From: Platycnemis pennipes
Lineage: Eukaryota; Arthropoda; Insecta; Odonata; Platycnemididae
Length of the DNA: 64,000 nucleotides
Reading direction: 5' to 3'
NCBI GenBank assembly: GCA_933228895.1
Contig: OW121857.1
Span: 71,295,672 to 71,359,671, forward strand
Part shown: positions 1-21,870 of the stretch, one piece after another
Position numbering within the stretch: the stretch's first letter is position 1
Layout of the letters: every line of letters begins with the position of its first letter
Notes under the pieces: model-generated
What the model was told of the DNA's origin: nothing
Seen by the model: the letters and a program-made list of their open reading frames with translations, nothing else
Database searches by the model: none
Made by a program: the position numbers and the translations under genes

Positions 1-186
1 CAACTGAAAGAATATAAAAAAGTTGATTTGGATAGAGGATTTTTCATTGCCAAATTCCTATATAATTATATATATATATATATATAGCAATTTCAGGAAG
101 CACGTGACGTGTAACACATGTATAATAGTCACTAGTTGCGACGACATAAAAAATATAGAAAACACAAAAAAAAGGGACACTCACAA

Positions 187-329
187 ACGAATAAAACAGG
201 AGCTTTCGAGCAGCGTTGCTGTCTTTCTCAACCAGAAAGGAATACCTTTTCTAGTAGTTTTTCTTTTTTAGTATTCCTTTCTGGTTGAGAAAGACAGCAA
301 CGCTGCTCGAAAGCTCCTGTTTTATTCGT
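187..329. repeat. Perfect 59-bp inverted repeat (hairpin)
   Basis: The arms are 187-245 and 271-329. They are exact reverse complements over 59 bases and are separated by a 25-base T-rich spacer. A transcript would fold into a long perfect stem. It could be a foldback or MITE-like element or a hairpin-RNA source. No terminal target duplication is evident. The arms carry no recognisable coding sequence. A short TA-dinucleotide run (about 66-86) lies just upstream. Confidence 0.9.
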
Positions 330-600
330 ATATCTGTATTGAGAAATAATGCTCACAGCTTTTGCCAAGTAGTTAAGAATGCAAGTTTTAGAGCATCAAA
401 TGACATCAAAAGATTCCACATGCTTATTTGACATCATAGCATTGCATGAGGTAAACCTCTCAAATTGTATATTGTAACAACAAAAACATGTTTTACCATA
501 ACCCTTCTCTCAATACTGGTAATTGCTGGTATATTTTTTTTGCAAATTTATCAATTTTTAATAATATGTACTACAAATAATAGTGCTGGCACCTATTATT
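330..600. other. AT-rich non-coding stretch
   Basis: This is AT-rich sequence between the hairpin and a LINE fragment. I see no exon, RNA gene or structured repeat in it. It probably belongs to the downstream intron of the ProRS gene, whose last visible exon lies at 3561. Confidence 0.4.
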
Positions 601-1060
601 CTAGAAGATCCTCCTAGAAGAATATTAATGCTACTCTTCATAAGGGAAGGTTGTCAGCCAGACGTCCTTTGGCTATTGGAGCCAAGATTTTTAATAAAAT
701 TCCATTATATTTGAGGAGCATTAGCTCAATAAGAAAATATAACCATGTTAAATAAATATCACTAGTACAATTTCCACACTTTATTGAAAATAAAATTTGG
801 AAATGAAAAAATTCCTGCAATGCAAATGTTATTATTCAAATGCACAGTTTCCCAATGACAATGTAGAATAACAGAATATTATGCTAACATAAAAAAATTT
901 AAATAGGAATTAATTTGTCCAGAATTATTTAAGATATCTTGTGCATACATATGTATAATGTCTAAGGTGTAAATTGGTGGATTAATTATATTTAATTTGA
1001 CTTGTCCTATATATACAGAGTACGTCAAGTGAATTAATAAAATATTATTATTATTTAAAA
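600..1060 (+). mobile_element. LINE 3'-end fragment (non-LTR retrotransposon)
   Basis: Around 650-755 the plus strand reads GAKIFNKIPLYLRSI followed by SSIRKYN. This resembles the C-terminal end of non-LTR reverse transcriptase proteins, which often carry a 'G-x-x-lyN-lP-x-x-lR' pattern. It is followed by an AT-rich 3' region with AATAAA near 1035 and a short ATT-rich tail. The clade cannot be fixed from so short a piece. It is degenerate and not functional. Confidence 0.4.
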
Positions 1061-3560
1061 AAAATTAGTGATGATGATTATTTTGTATTTCCAGCAAAAA
1101 TAAGCTCCTTCGTGGTGGGTAGCCAGGGTGTACAGGGATGGTAGTAGATGCCATGAAGTGCAGTTAGCTGAACTTTTCTGCTCTTAACATTCCATGAAGG
1201 GTAGAGGAGTGGTAACATAGTGCCTATCCTACACTTGCTAGTCCTCTCATCAGCTACGCCGTGCTTACCTCTGTCCTAACCTTCCTATAGTGTAAGGAAG
1301 GAGTTGCATTATCCCCGCTTTACCCTTGCTTAACCATTGACGGCTTACACCCCGATTACCTTCCCATAAAGCACCCTGAAGATAAAAAAAAGTAAGTATA
1401 CCTCCTATCTGTAAGCGTGCACGCTCGAGGCTCGCGTCGCCCCGGCGTTGGCTGTCGGTAATGGTAGCTCCCGGATGTGGAGTCACGTTCAGGTGACTCC
1501 TGTAACACCTTGCGAATCCTTGCCCGTGGGATCTCGCCTCAGGGAAAGTCGCACAGTTAGCATGGAAAGCTACTGCCATTGCCGGCCAATAGGAAGCCCT
1601 TGAAGGAGTCACGGGGTGACGCGGGCGTCGGGCGAGGCATGAGAGCAGGAGAGACTCGGGGAGTCTCTCTCTGGGCGGCCTACGGCCAACATGTAACTAA
1701 GTTGTAAATAAAATCGTTAGAACGAAACGCCCGACTTGTTCCCTTACCGCGCCTTCTCCGGACCAAGTCTTTGTATTCAAGCGGAGTGCTTACATATCTC
1801 TACATTTCTGCTGCCTACGTTTCGGGTGCTCCAACCTCCTCTTGCTCAAATCTCAAGGAAGTTTATGGGTTCGGTAAGCTAACATTCACGTATTGAGGTG
1901 TGGGAGAGATGTTGAGCTACCCATCACCTACCATTATCAGGTATAATGGAGAGGTAGTGCATGACTGAAATAGCAATGGAGGCTATCAGTTAGAGGGTCT
2001 GTGTGACCATCCTGTGAAAACCCCACCAAGCAAGCACGTGTGGTTGTAGTTTGCATAGTGTTGGTTTTTCCTAAAGTGATCAACAGGATGCTGTGGGAAG
2101 AAAGAATGGAAAACAAGAGTAGCAGGGAATACAAAGTGGTTTGCGAAGGTTAGGTTTTGCAGAGAGTAGATGGTGAGAGACATCTGTCAAAATATTGAAA
2201 CTAGCCTGAACAAATATTTCAAGCCAATGTTGCTACAAGATTTCAACATGCAGGAGCACTATGCTTTAAAAATCAGCAAATATGACCCTGATGATGAGGA
2301 AAGGTGTTACTTTACCCGCATAGGCTGTATGGATGGTACGATTGCATCATTATTTTACAATTGCCTGTACGCTTGTTTTGAGTTCACAGCTAAGCAACCA
2401 CATAGTTTTTGAAAGAAATTATATTTCTTACACTTCTTTTTGCATTTCTTGCTATCCAATGGGGAACTTATGCATCAAATTATAATGCATTAATGAATTC
2501 GTTCTGCAAAAGCTGTACCAGGATTTTCATCATTTGGGAAGTAAATAACTATCCACAGTTTTTCACCATCAACATGTCCTTGCCCTAGAAACAAGGATCC
2601 ATCTCTTACTTCTCAAGAGGAAGAAGCATGAGCTTCTTCTTATGCACTTCCTAAAATGAATTTAAATTTAAAAAGTTTTAAAGAGATTTTATGTTTTGTT
2701 AAAATTGTCTCCATTTTATTCCTGACATACTGTGAATTTATTATCACTATGGTGAATGTCAAGTAAATAAACTAGAGAAGAAACCAAGGCATACTGTCAC
2801 CCAATCATTCCCCTATTCTTCAGGGGTGCGAGTGGTACCTTTCACCACACACACCTTACACCTCGGGAGAGCATGGTTTACCTCCTCCCTACCATTCCCC
2901 TATACTTCACGAGTGGAAGTGCTACCTTCCACTACCCATGTCCTACAGCTCAGGGTGATGTGGATGGGCTATCGTAAGGGTATTTCCTACAGCTCCTCTA
3001 CCAGTCCCCTACCCTAGGATATTTTAAATTACTATCCCATTACTGCTGCTCTCATATAAGCTGTGGATATTCCTACCATCCACTGACTTGTTGTGTCATT
3101 TTTTTACCCTCCACCTATACTATTTTTGCCAGGAATACATTATCTACATTTCATTTTTCATGTCATCAACCCACATCCACAACCACTACTAATATTAGTA
3201 GTGGTAGTTAATTTACTGTACACAGGAATATAATTTTACTTTGAGTTATCAAAAGAAAACCTTATATCTTCCCCCCTTAAATTAATGGAACTGCATACTC
3301 TATGTATGTATTCTTTTGACAGTTCAAAATGTATCTGCTCTCATTCTGAGCAACAGAACTTTAAACGATGTTACAGTATCTGTTGTGCAGTAAAATTATA
3401 GTACATATTTTCAACACCTTGTAGTGGCAAGGCAAGTTATGGAATTTTGAATAGCTGTAGCTAGTCAGCATGGCATTAGCTCGAAACTTGTTACCCCTAA
3501 TTATACTTCAGGGTGTATTTCATTGTACCAGAGTAAGGTATTACATTTAGTCTTACTCAC
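1061..3560. other. Non-coding stretch with unclassified repeats
   Basis: About 1400-1800 is GC-richer. It contains an AATAAA near 1707, and the tail of this block looks somewhat like LTR retrotransposon sequence, but no matching LTR pair, tRNA primer site or target duplication was found. About 2800-3010 holds imperfect repeats around a 'CATTCCCCTA' core (near 2802 and 2889, with a weaker copy near 3003). An 80-codon open frame at 2170-2412 is not recognised. No ProRS exon encoding the remaining catalytic motif 3 or C-terminal domain is visible, so those exons are probably left of the window. Confidence 0.35.
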
Positions 3561-13303
<9,743 letters not shown>

Positions 13304-13766
13304 TTCGAGAAATAAACAGTTAAGTCTCCCAGGAAGATGACTTACTGTTTCAGGAAAAGCTTTTCAAGCAGTAAGTGTCGAAAGTTTGGCAGGTGATTTC
13401 GTGTGCTGATGTGGCACGTCGCTGAAACGGAAAACTTTCTCTTAGACTGCTTCGCGCGGAGTTATTTGAATTGTCCAAGGCGCAGAACACGGGACCACAC
13501 GGACTCTTCAAATAATTAATGGTTCAAACAATAGATGTCTCTCTAGTTGCAGTTAGTCAGTTGTTGAATCATTTCAATAACTGGAATAGCAGTTATTTTG
13601 ACTATTTAATTTGATGATTTCTCATAATATATTCACCATTAAAAATCATATTATTATTTATTGTCTACTTTTTAATTGCTTTGAAAATTACCATTCTTTT
13701 ATGAATGTTAAGTCGCATATGACTTCATCCGCAGTTGTACGAAAGTGAATATGGTTGACTACCGAG
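13304..13766. promoter_or_regulatory. Shared 5' region between ProRS (-) and EGLN (+)
   Basis: About 460 bp separate the two divergent start codons, so 5' UTRs and promoters of both genes probably lie here (inference). A HIF-response-type core, CACGT at 13415-13419 (ACGTG on the minus strand), is present. EGLN genes are known HIF targets in animals. No convincing TATA box was seen. The pairing with a housekeeping synthetase fits a bidirectional promoter. Confidence 0.5.
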
Positions 13767-13789
13767 ATGAATTCACCTTTACGGTGTGA
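13751..13789 (+). CDS. Short upstream ORF overlapping the EGLN start
   Basis: ATG at 13751 opens a 12-codon frame (MVDYRDEFTFTV) that stops at TGA 13787-13789. It is out of frame with, and overlaps, the EGLN ATG at 13767. If the mRNA starts upstream of it, scanning ribosomes would meet this ATG first, which could reduce translation of EGLN. No conservation evidence is available. Confidence 0.35.
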   Translation: MVDYRDEFTFTV

Positions 13790-14672
13790 ACAGTGCGGAC
13801 GGGAGGGTCATTTGCTGCGGTGTTCAAGGTGTAGAACTGTTTATTATTGTTCCAAAGATCACCAGAAACAACACTGGAAGAAGCACAAGCCGGCGTGTGA
13901 GAAGAGTAGAGTTGACAAGAGGGATGCTGAGAATTCTTCATCTCAGCCTGACAGTACTTTAGACTCAGTGGCCAAATTAAAGGTTCGCGAGAGCTCCTTA
14001 AGTGAAAATTTTGAGCTAAGAAACAAGAAGATATCTGAGCCTGAAGACTGGAGCAGTAGTGTAATAACGTTCGAAGGAAGTGCTGAAAGTGAAATTCTGA
14101 ATGCCGGAACAGAAAGACTGAGCCCGAATCTAGACTTTGAAGAAGGAGGCGATAATTTAGCTCCGGAAAATTCGGATGAGAGCTCTAATAACTCATCCAA
14201 AATGCCACTCAACGAGACATCAGTGAGTGAATTGGTATTGCCGAACAACGGGGTGGGATTTGCTGATTCTAACCTAGCTTGCAAGTGCCCACTACCTCCA
14301 TTCTTACACAAAAATCGTCGGGAGAGACAGTGGATCATGGAGGAAATTTGTAGAAATGTGATAAGAGACATGGATGAGTATGGTGTATGTGTTGTTGACA
14401 ACTTTTTGGGACCTCAAACTGGTAGAGAGGTATTGAAGGAAGTCGTGGGGATGTATGACAAAGGAGTTTTCACGGACGGACAGCTGGTCAGTAGTAAAGC
14501 CAAAAGTGCTAAGACAATACGCGGTGATCAAATTACTTGGATTGATGGTAAAGAGAAGTCTTGTAAAAATATTGGAAATTTGATAAGCAAAGTTGATTCC
14601 ATCATCATCACTGCGAATAAGCTGAAGAACAACGGCAAATTGGGGAGTTACAACATCAATGGGAGAACTAAG
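13767..14672 (+). CDS. EGLN: EGLN/PHD HIF prolyl hydroxylase, first coding exon (partial)
   Basis: Fe(II)/2-oxoglutarate dioxygenase that hydroxylates HIF-alpha prolines in an oxygen-dependent way (known family role). The exon encodes 302 residues. Residues 7-44 form a MYND zinc finger (C7, C10, C19, C22, C28, H32, H40, C44), as in EGLN1-type proteins. Residues about 50-170 are a low-complexity Ser/Glu linker. The hydroxylase domain begins around 185, with YGVCVVDNFLG (205-215), FTDGQLVS and IRGDQITWIDGKE (251-263). It ends KLGSYNINGRTK at a strong donor, AAG followed by GTGAGT (14673), the same exon boundary as vertebrate EGLN1. The iron-binding HxD...H residues belong to later exons that are not in the window. 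ATG 13767 is the first in-frame Met after TGA 13746-13748. The Drosophila orthologue is Hph (fatiga). Confidence 0.95.
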
Positions 14673-14732
14673 GTGAGTTGGTTCATTTCCGTGGCATCGG
14701 AAAAATTACTTATCTCATTATTTCAGCTGTAA

Positions 14733-17700
14733 TTCTACAGCTGAATAATGCTAGTGTATCTGTTTAGTCATCGTTTCAAAGCTGCTGCAAGAATGATAAT
14801 TACTTCTAAGTTGTCGATAGCGATTTTCTGAAGATTTTTCATGCCAATAAATTTTACACAATTCCATGGATCTGATTGTCATCATTCAGAAGCTTTTCTT
14901 GCTCACATATATTAATATATGCCCTGACAACGTCCGGTATCACACTCCTGCGGGCGTTCAATTCTCGAATAACTCTTCGTGAATGTTTTGTCCCACGCGT
15001 GGCCGACTTCAGCTGTTAATCGCCTTGAGGCGCTCCAGGGCAGAAGGTCTTGAGACGCTTGGTGTTGGTTCTTGTGCGTCAATTCCTTTGTCGTTATTTG
15101 AAAGTGTCGTTTTTACGAAAATGTAGGGGATGGATTACTCAACCTCACAGTTGATATCGTTATTATATATCAAGAAAAAAGTCAGTCCGTTCCCATGATT
15201 TTTATGCAACCCAGTTATTTTTGCATTTGGCTCAGTGATATCGATTTGTAATTGCTGGAAGTAAATTATTATCATCTCCCATTCTCTATGGCTGCAAGGT
15301 CGTCGCGGTTTGAGTAAATATGGCATTTAAAAATGTTAACAAAGGTGGGCTTGACGGAATTCACAATCGGTTTTCACTAGCTCCGGCGGTACATTGACCT
15401 AGGCAAGATCGTGTCTTGCCTTGAACTTGAGGTGTCGTATACACCTGCCATATGTATTTGTAATACTGTGCATTGTGTCTGATGGACAAATAAACTAATT
15501 ATAATTATTATCGATCGAGTCGGTTTATTTTGAATGACTATTGAACGCAGTGCGTGTGCTGTTTTCCGTCGTGCAAAATTTGTGATTGTGGAAGCATTTA
15601 TGCGCTTCAACGGTCATCGCCACGCAATATATGAGTTAATTAAACTTTTCTGCAACTTTCAGCGAATGGTCTACGTTAGGGGTGTCCCAAACTACGGCCA
15701 GCGATATGATTATATCCGGTCACGGGTATATTGTGCGTAAATGCGCCAGTTACACATAATTCGATAAGAATTCAATAAAAATGAGGTGTTGATAGATGTT
15801 AAGGGTATTAAATACAATTGTGTTGAATACGTACTGATATCCATTTTGTTAATAGTGATATTATTCATAATTGAATTAAAACAATCTTTATACCAGAATT
15901 ATGGGGATCAGAGTAAGTGAGTTGGATACTCTGGAATACTCTCGAAATGCAAGTATATTCGGTGTGTGTGTAGCAATTCTTTGTGGTCATTGTTTTTTCG
16001 AGGTCGCGGATAGTCATGGAAGGAAAGCTTCTGTCATGATTCAACGAACTGACTTTCAAATCATAAGTTCTTTTAATTTTTAAATTGCTATATGGGAAAG
16101 AATACACCAGTGTATTTAGTATGAGCTGTGTTAATGTATGTGATTCCTTTTGAATATTGGCGAGGCGTACTTTTCCTTTAAATTTTGCCATTATCAGTCC
16201 TTCATGTCAGTCGTACCTGACCTAAATAACTGTAAAAGCATCCGTATGTATTTCGAATTAATAATCTACGGGGCGCTAAACGACATAGGTTGCTTTTACT
16301 GTCATTGTTTTTTGTTACCACTATTTAAATACGCATGCATGGAATGTGTTACACGTGAATAAGCATTTTCTCTTTTAATCAAAGTAACTATATCGCTCGA
16401 CTTTCGCCGTATCATTGTTGTCATGATAGATACAGCCTTCATAATATCAACCATTCTTACAAGTGTGAAGATCCAGTGTTGAACTCGTAGGCTTCTCTCA
16501 GGAAATTGGGGTGTCTTCGATAATACTTAGCGCGGTTCTTCTTGATTTCATTACGTAAATATTGTTAGGGGATCGTTGTGTTATCCAATACGCCTTAACA
16601 TTTGAACAGGACGTTAAACAGGCTTAATACTAAATTTGAAGTGTTATATCCCTAGAACTTAAGTGAGGATCGGGAACCCGCTAAAATATCTGGTGAAATC
16701 TGAACTATGGCTCTCGGTATAGTATGTTATTACTCTAGTATCATCAACAGTCCTCTTTCTGCAAACTACGCTCAACTTTAGTCAACCCAAGATATTTAAA
16801 ATAATTTGGGAAAAATGGTGTAATGCTCTCTTTTTTTCTCTTCATGCCTATCAACCTTATACCCTTATTCAACCGTGTGACATTCAGCACATTGCAGTGT
16901 GCTACTTCCAGTTTTTTATTTACTTATGATAGCAATTATAAAGCCTGAGTATGGATTTCAATGACACTGATGTTTATTTAAATTGGGGTTCAGTACTCTA
17001 AGATCTCGTATTATGTTGATATTATGAACGAAGTAATGTGCTCTGTAGCAGAAAGGTTATAAATATTAATCATAAACAAAATAAGGTGTTATTACATTAA
17101 ACTTGACCTTGGTTTTGATGTACTTGATTTTTTTATCGCGAATATTGTAATTGCGTTTGGCATATTCTCCATTTTCGGGACCCGCCGTTTCATGTTATCG
17201 TGCGACGGAGCCAGCCCGGGCGGTAGTCTGCCCTCTGCGAGATCAGCTGTTCCTACCCCTCAGCCACAGTGGACTGTCACGTACGTCAGCAAACATAAAC
17301 ATGCTGGCGAACGCTGAATGAAGCCCATGTGTTGGAAATTTTCCGCGCGTCCTTTTACGTGCTAATTGATTATCAAAGGGCCTTGAATTACCGACCGAGC
17401 GTTCTCTGTACATCCATTCCAGCGAGTACTTCGTGTCTTTCCCTCCATGAATGTGACCTTTTTTGATGCATTTCGTCTCGGGATGGACTCTCCATTTTCG
17501 ACCTTGCCCTAGGTCAGAACTAGTTTGGTACGCGTAATGCAGTTACGGAGTGTCACGAGCGGAGATATCTCCCGGTGCTTGTACTCATTTTGTCGGAACT
17601 GAAGTAGGTAATTATTGCGTTAATTTCAAATTTGAATAATCTATTCATCATTTTCTTTGAACTTCTTTTTCTGATTTCAGTCGAAATATAATGTACGTAA

Positions 17701-20700
17701 TGTAGCCGGTGCATCTAGAAAGTGCTGCCGTTGTAACGAAGTAATTTTACGATAGTGTAATCTGAGTGGGAAAATATTGTCTCACAATTTTTTTTTAATT
17801 TGTGCACATGATTGAAGATGTGAGTACCTTCAAGGAAAAGTGCTGGCCGTGAACGAAAATCTTTTTACCACTCTGAAACCACAGACTTTTTCCATGTGGA
17901 ACAAAAAAACTTCCCAATTAACTTGCAGATTATTGATTACATATGAAGGAATGTTAATTACATTATGTTTGCACTTTGACGTTGAGTGAGTTATGCTGAT
18001 AGGCTTATTTTTTCGAGGATATGCTCAAGAGTATTTAATTTATGATGTAACTATTGTGTGTCTAGCAGAAAAGTTATTGGGATAGCGTTATATTTTCAAT
18101 GCCGTTTCAGTGCCATTCTACTAGGGAATCATCCTGTCGGTGAATTCTGTTCTGTAGCTATAAATGACAGGGTTGAAAAGCCGGAACAATTCGGTATCTT
18201 TTTTTGAGAGCCGTTGCCAAAACTTTGATTGAAAAAAGCACGAATACGTGCCTTCAACTGATGCGAAAAGCGACAAAAGAGTTCATTGGCAAGGTCGGTT
18301 TTCACTCTTTTTTTCATTTTCCTACGCCACGAAGGGAAGAGCGAAACTTTCATTTATGTGTACCCCTCCCTGGTGAATAGCTTGTGCGTTTTTTTTTTAG
18401 CTTTGTGCGTAATTTTTGAGCCTAATAAACACTTTTCATCGGTGGCAACCAAGAGAGCGTTATCTAGTTTTAAATAATTTCCCCTAATACTGGCATTTTT
18501 AACCATGTGTGAATTAATGTATCATAAATTTTCGTTAGTGTGGAATTTCATTTCAGTACTCTTTTGGAAGTTCTATGAAAGATCCAATAGGAATTAACCT
18601 GTTGGAGTAGGTTATGAGTTGTCGATGCATTACAAGAATCTAACGTCCACCGTTGTAAATTAAATTTTGTGTTGTGAGATACTGTTTGACTGTAATGTTC
18701 AGCCAGTTTTTCTCAAAAATGTACCAGTTCCTCATTGGGAAAATCATTCGCCAGAGCTTATGATGTTTCCAAGCAATTTTTCCTGTATAAGATATTCGCT
18801 TTTATCTTCTACCGGAATAATCGAAAGTTACAGTCTCTCTTCCCTCGTATTTTCTTTGAAACGGTTAGTTTAGGTTTACGAGTAGTTTAGGTTTACGAAT
18901 TTAATTTTTTTTGGAAACTACCATTCATATGGGATTTGAATGTTGTTCGTTGATTCTGATTTAAAAATGCGTTGTAAATGTTAAAACTGTTCGCATATCT
19001 GGAAAACTCTGCCACGAAACAATGGAACGTCGAGCTTAACTTCAGCATGACAACTTGATCGTGTGTGGAGATCGATCTTGATTGATATTGCCTAGCTGGC
19101 GCCATCTGAGGATGGTAAATATTATTATTTCCGTTTAGGGGTAGATAATTGTGTGCCAGTTGTTGGGGGTAAAGTTTGGAAACAGAAATATCGGACGTGG
19201 TCACGGTGCAACATCCTTGCTAGATTGACTTGTGACATCACCCTCTCTCGATGTTGTTTTTCGAGATGAAACCTCTGGTAAATAAAATTTGAGTTGTGAT
19301 GAACGACTCATTCTACGTCTTGGGGTTAGTGCCTCGGGCCCAACTCTGAGTTCAAGTTCCGAGTTCATCGTTTGTTGATGGATGCGAGGATGTTTGGTTT
19401 TGCTGCGGGTGAATTTTTTCATTGATAAAGGCGTAGAAATTATATGGGAAATGTGGTGTTGGGGAGATTGTAATTGGAGGATTTAAAGCTGGACTACGAG
19501 TGAAAACAAGTATGAACTTCTACCTCATAATTTCTGACCGCAAAAGAATATTTTTTTAACAACAGTATGATGCATTTTCAGAAGGTAAGGAATCAAATAT
19601 CCGGTTCAGTCTTTGCGCCTTTCCAGTAATTGGTTTGAAAATAAAAAACTTGGCCGAATTGGTTCCTTTGTTTTATTATACCTATGGTTCAATCAAAATT
19701 TCACATCACCCCTTTTTTCGATAGTGATGTGAATTTTAACCAACCTAATCACTTTAAAGAGTGGAAGTTCCCTGTTTTTTCAACGCCACTACGACCAATT
19801 TTGGTCGTGCTTAAATGTTATTGCGTTTACGTGGAAAAATGTACACACGTCGTTGGGATTCTGCACGCGTAAATATACGGAGGATTCATTTTTTCTCACA
19901 ATTACCGCGAGTACCAACCAACTTTAGAGCGAAAATGACGACGTGACTTACATCCCGACCTCCTAGGTTATTTTTAAGTTTGCCATCGGGTGAAATCCTG
20001 TTCGATTGCCGGGAGGGTCTTTTGAAGTCGCGAACTGGCATCGCTGCAATATCATGTAGTGCGTTGCTTTATTTTCGGGAGCTGGTTGCGAAATCGTTTT
20101 GGCTCCGAAAGGCTTCGTTTCGTCTCCCAGCGTAAGGTTGTAAGCGTGCCTTCGTTCCTCTTCCCGGCCGAGACTCGTGCGTACGTGCCGGACCTCACAC
20201 AGCGACCCGCACTCAACAACGGTACAAGCGCGTGAGGTCTTTTTTATCGACGAGAGAGCAGGGGCGCTTATAAAAACGTCATCTTGGAGATTGTGTGTGT
20301 GGCCTTATTGCTTAGAGAATTTATTTTATTCTCCTCCTTTGATCAGCGAGGTAGCGATAAATATTATCAGCTCGAATTATATATGTATTATCGATTCCGG
20401 CCTATCAATCGATGCGTTACCGTTGTTTTCATTTTTTTCGCTTTTTTTAAATTATTACAGCTTCAAGTGTATTCGAGTACTTGGTGCAACAATGAAACGC
20501 CCTGATAATGTTTACGGAGAGAAAGGATTAAAAAAAGTATAAATTCATCAAAGTTTAGATTTCTTCTGGGCTCGATAGCTCATAACCTCCCATAACTTCA
20601 AGGCGCGTGGTGCTCCAAGGAGGATATCGAAAAAAATGTTGCTGTTTTGTAAACATTGAAGATAAGCCTCGTTCGTTTTAAGAAAAATCACCGGCATTTC

Positions 20701-21640
20701 ATCTGAAGTACTTTGCGTCTGCGCACGAATACCCAAAAATCTATTTTTCTGCGTGTCGTGCATCCAAGCACGTAGGCTCCCAGGTGAATTCTCGGGTCTT
20801 TATTTCCTCAGGGGGATGCTACCATGCTGGGATGATATGAACTATTTAAATCCCCGCATCGTAATGTGCGGCAGAAATGATAGCTTTCTTTATAAATTGG
20901 TAGGAAGTTGCCCAAATTGTACCCTATATTGCGTTCTGGAGTATAATTTTCAGCGATAGAAACGTCCAATCTCAAAACGGATAAATTTAGCCTTTTTCTT
21001 CCAGACATCCTTGGCATCAGTTAAATTTTTTTTAACCCATCCAGAACTTGCAAAATTATACCCGGTTTTGGACGTTAGGTTAAATATTTTCATGACATGC
21101 GAACCTACGTGGCTACACTGTTTACGTTCACGACTCACGTCAACTAACCGACTACTTTACGTGATTTATAAAATCGGAAATTTAATAAGAAACCACTTCA
21201 TCGACTTAACGAACAGACAGACTTACGGTTAACTTGAACCAGGAGTTATAAAAACCGCCATTACTGTTCATATTAACTGTAAAATGCGATTTTATTTTGA
21301 GGTTGTTCGTTTGTCGTTGTGTTATTTTTTTAACCCGTTGTTTAGAATACTCTTTGTCTCCTCATTTTAGGTAAATTGATTTCTTACGGTTGCCTAGAAT
21401 GTTTTTCGTTGACTCTGTGCGGTGCCGTCAGCCTGTATTCTTAACGTGCTAGCATTTTCCCTTCCGAAGTGCTTTGAGTCCTAGCAAGATAACGTTATGC
21501 CTGTAACCAGGCACGTAGGTTGTGAAGAGAATTTCAACAATTTTTTTGTATGTACTGAAATTTTCACTAGTCTCACTCCACGATACTGCGAAGATAGCAG
21601 TGTAGGGAAAACTGTAGTGTAAAATTAGTGATTAATGAGA
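14733..21640. other. Intronic, no gene recognised
   Basis: Mostly AT-rich sequence. GC-richer patches occur at about 17160-17450 and 19980-20260. A short tandem 'AGTTTAGGTTTACGA' occurs twice at about 18866-18898. No terminal repeats, tRNA-like heads or coding motifs stand out. Confidence 0.4.
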
Positions 21641-21870
21641 ATCAGGTTGGTACAGTGGCTAGAGTAGGTACTATCTTTCCATCTTGAGAGTGCGAGCTTC
21701 GAGTCCTGGCTGTGACAGTTTTTTTGGGTGGAATCCCGGTGCCTTCTTGAGTGCGGTATGGAGGATATCTCATTGCTTCGTACATAGTTCAATACTCCGT
21801 CTGTTGAGTTCCTCCTCTCTTCCTTCGTTCTCATTGGAAATCGTACTTTACCCAATCACCAATCTATCCT
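21641..21870 (+). repeat. tRNA-derived SINE (family A), diverged
   Basis: The head has an A-box-like GGTTGGTACAGTGGCTAGAG and a B-box-like GCTTCGAGTCC about 45 bp further on, as in RNA polymerase III promoters. The body shares TTGAGTGC and AATACTCCGTC with the other family A copies at 49876, 53227 and 54710. Confidence 0.6.

Noticed and set aside
1500..1810. Solo LTR
   Set aside because: AATAAA and an LTR-like composition are there, but no TG...CA boundaries with a target duplication could be fixed.
13755..13766. EGLN start at TTG 13755
   Set aside because: It needs a non-ATG start. ATG 13767 is in the same frame, is the first Met after TGA 13746-13748, and directly precedes the MYND finger.
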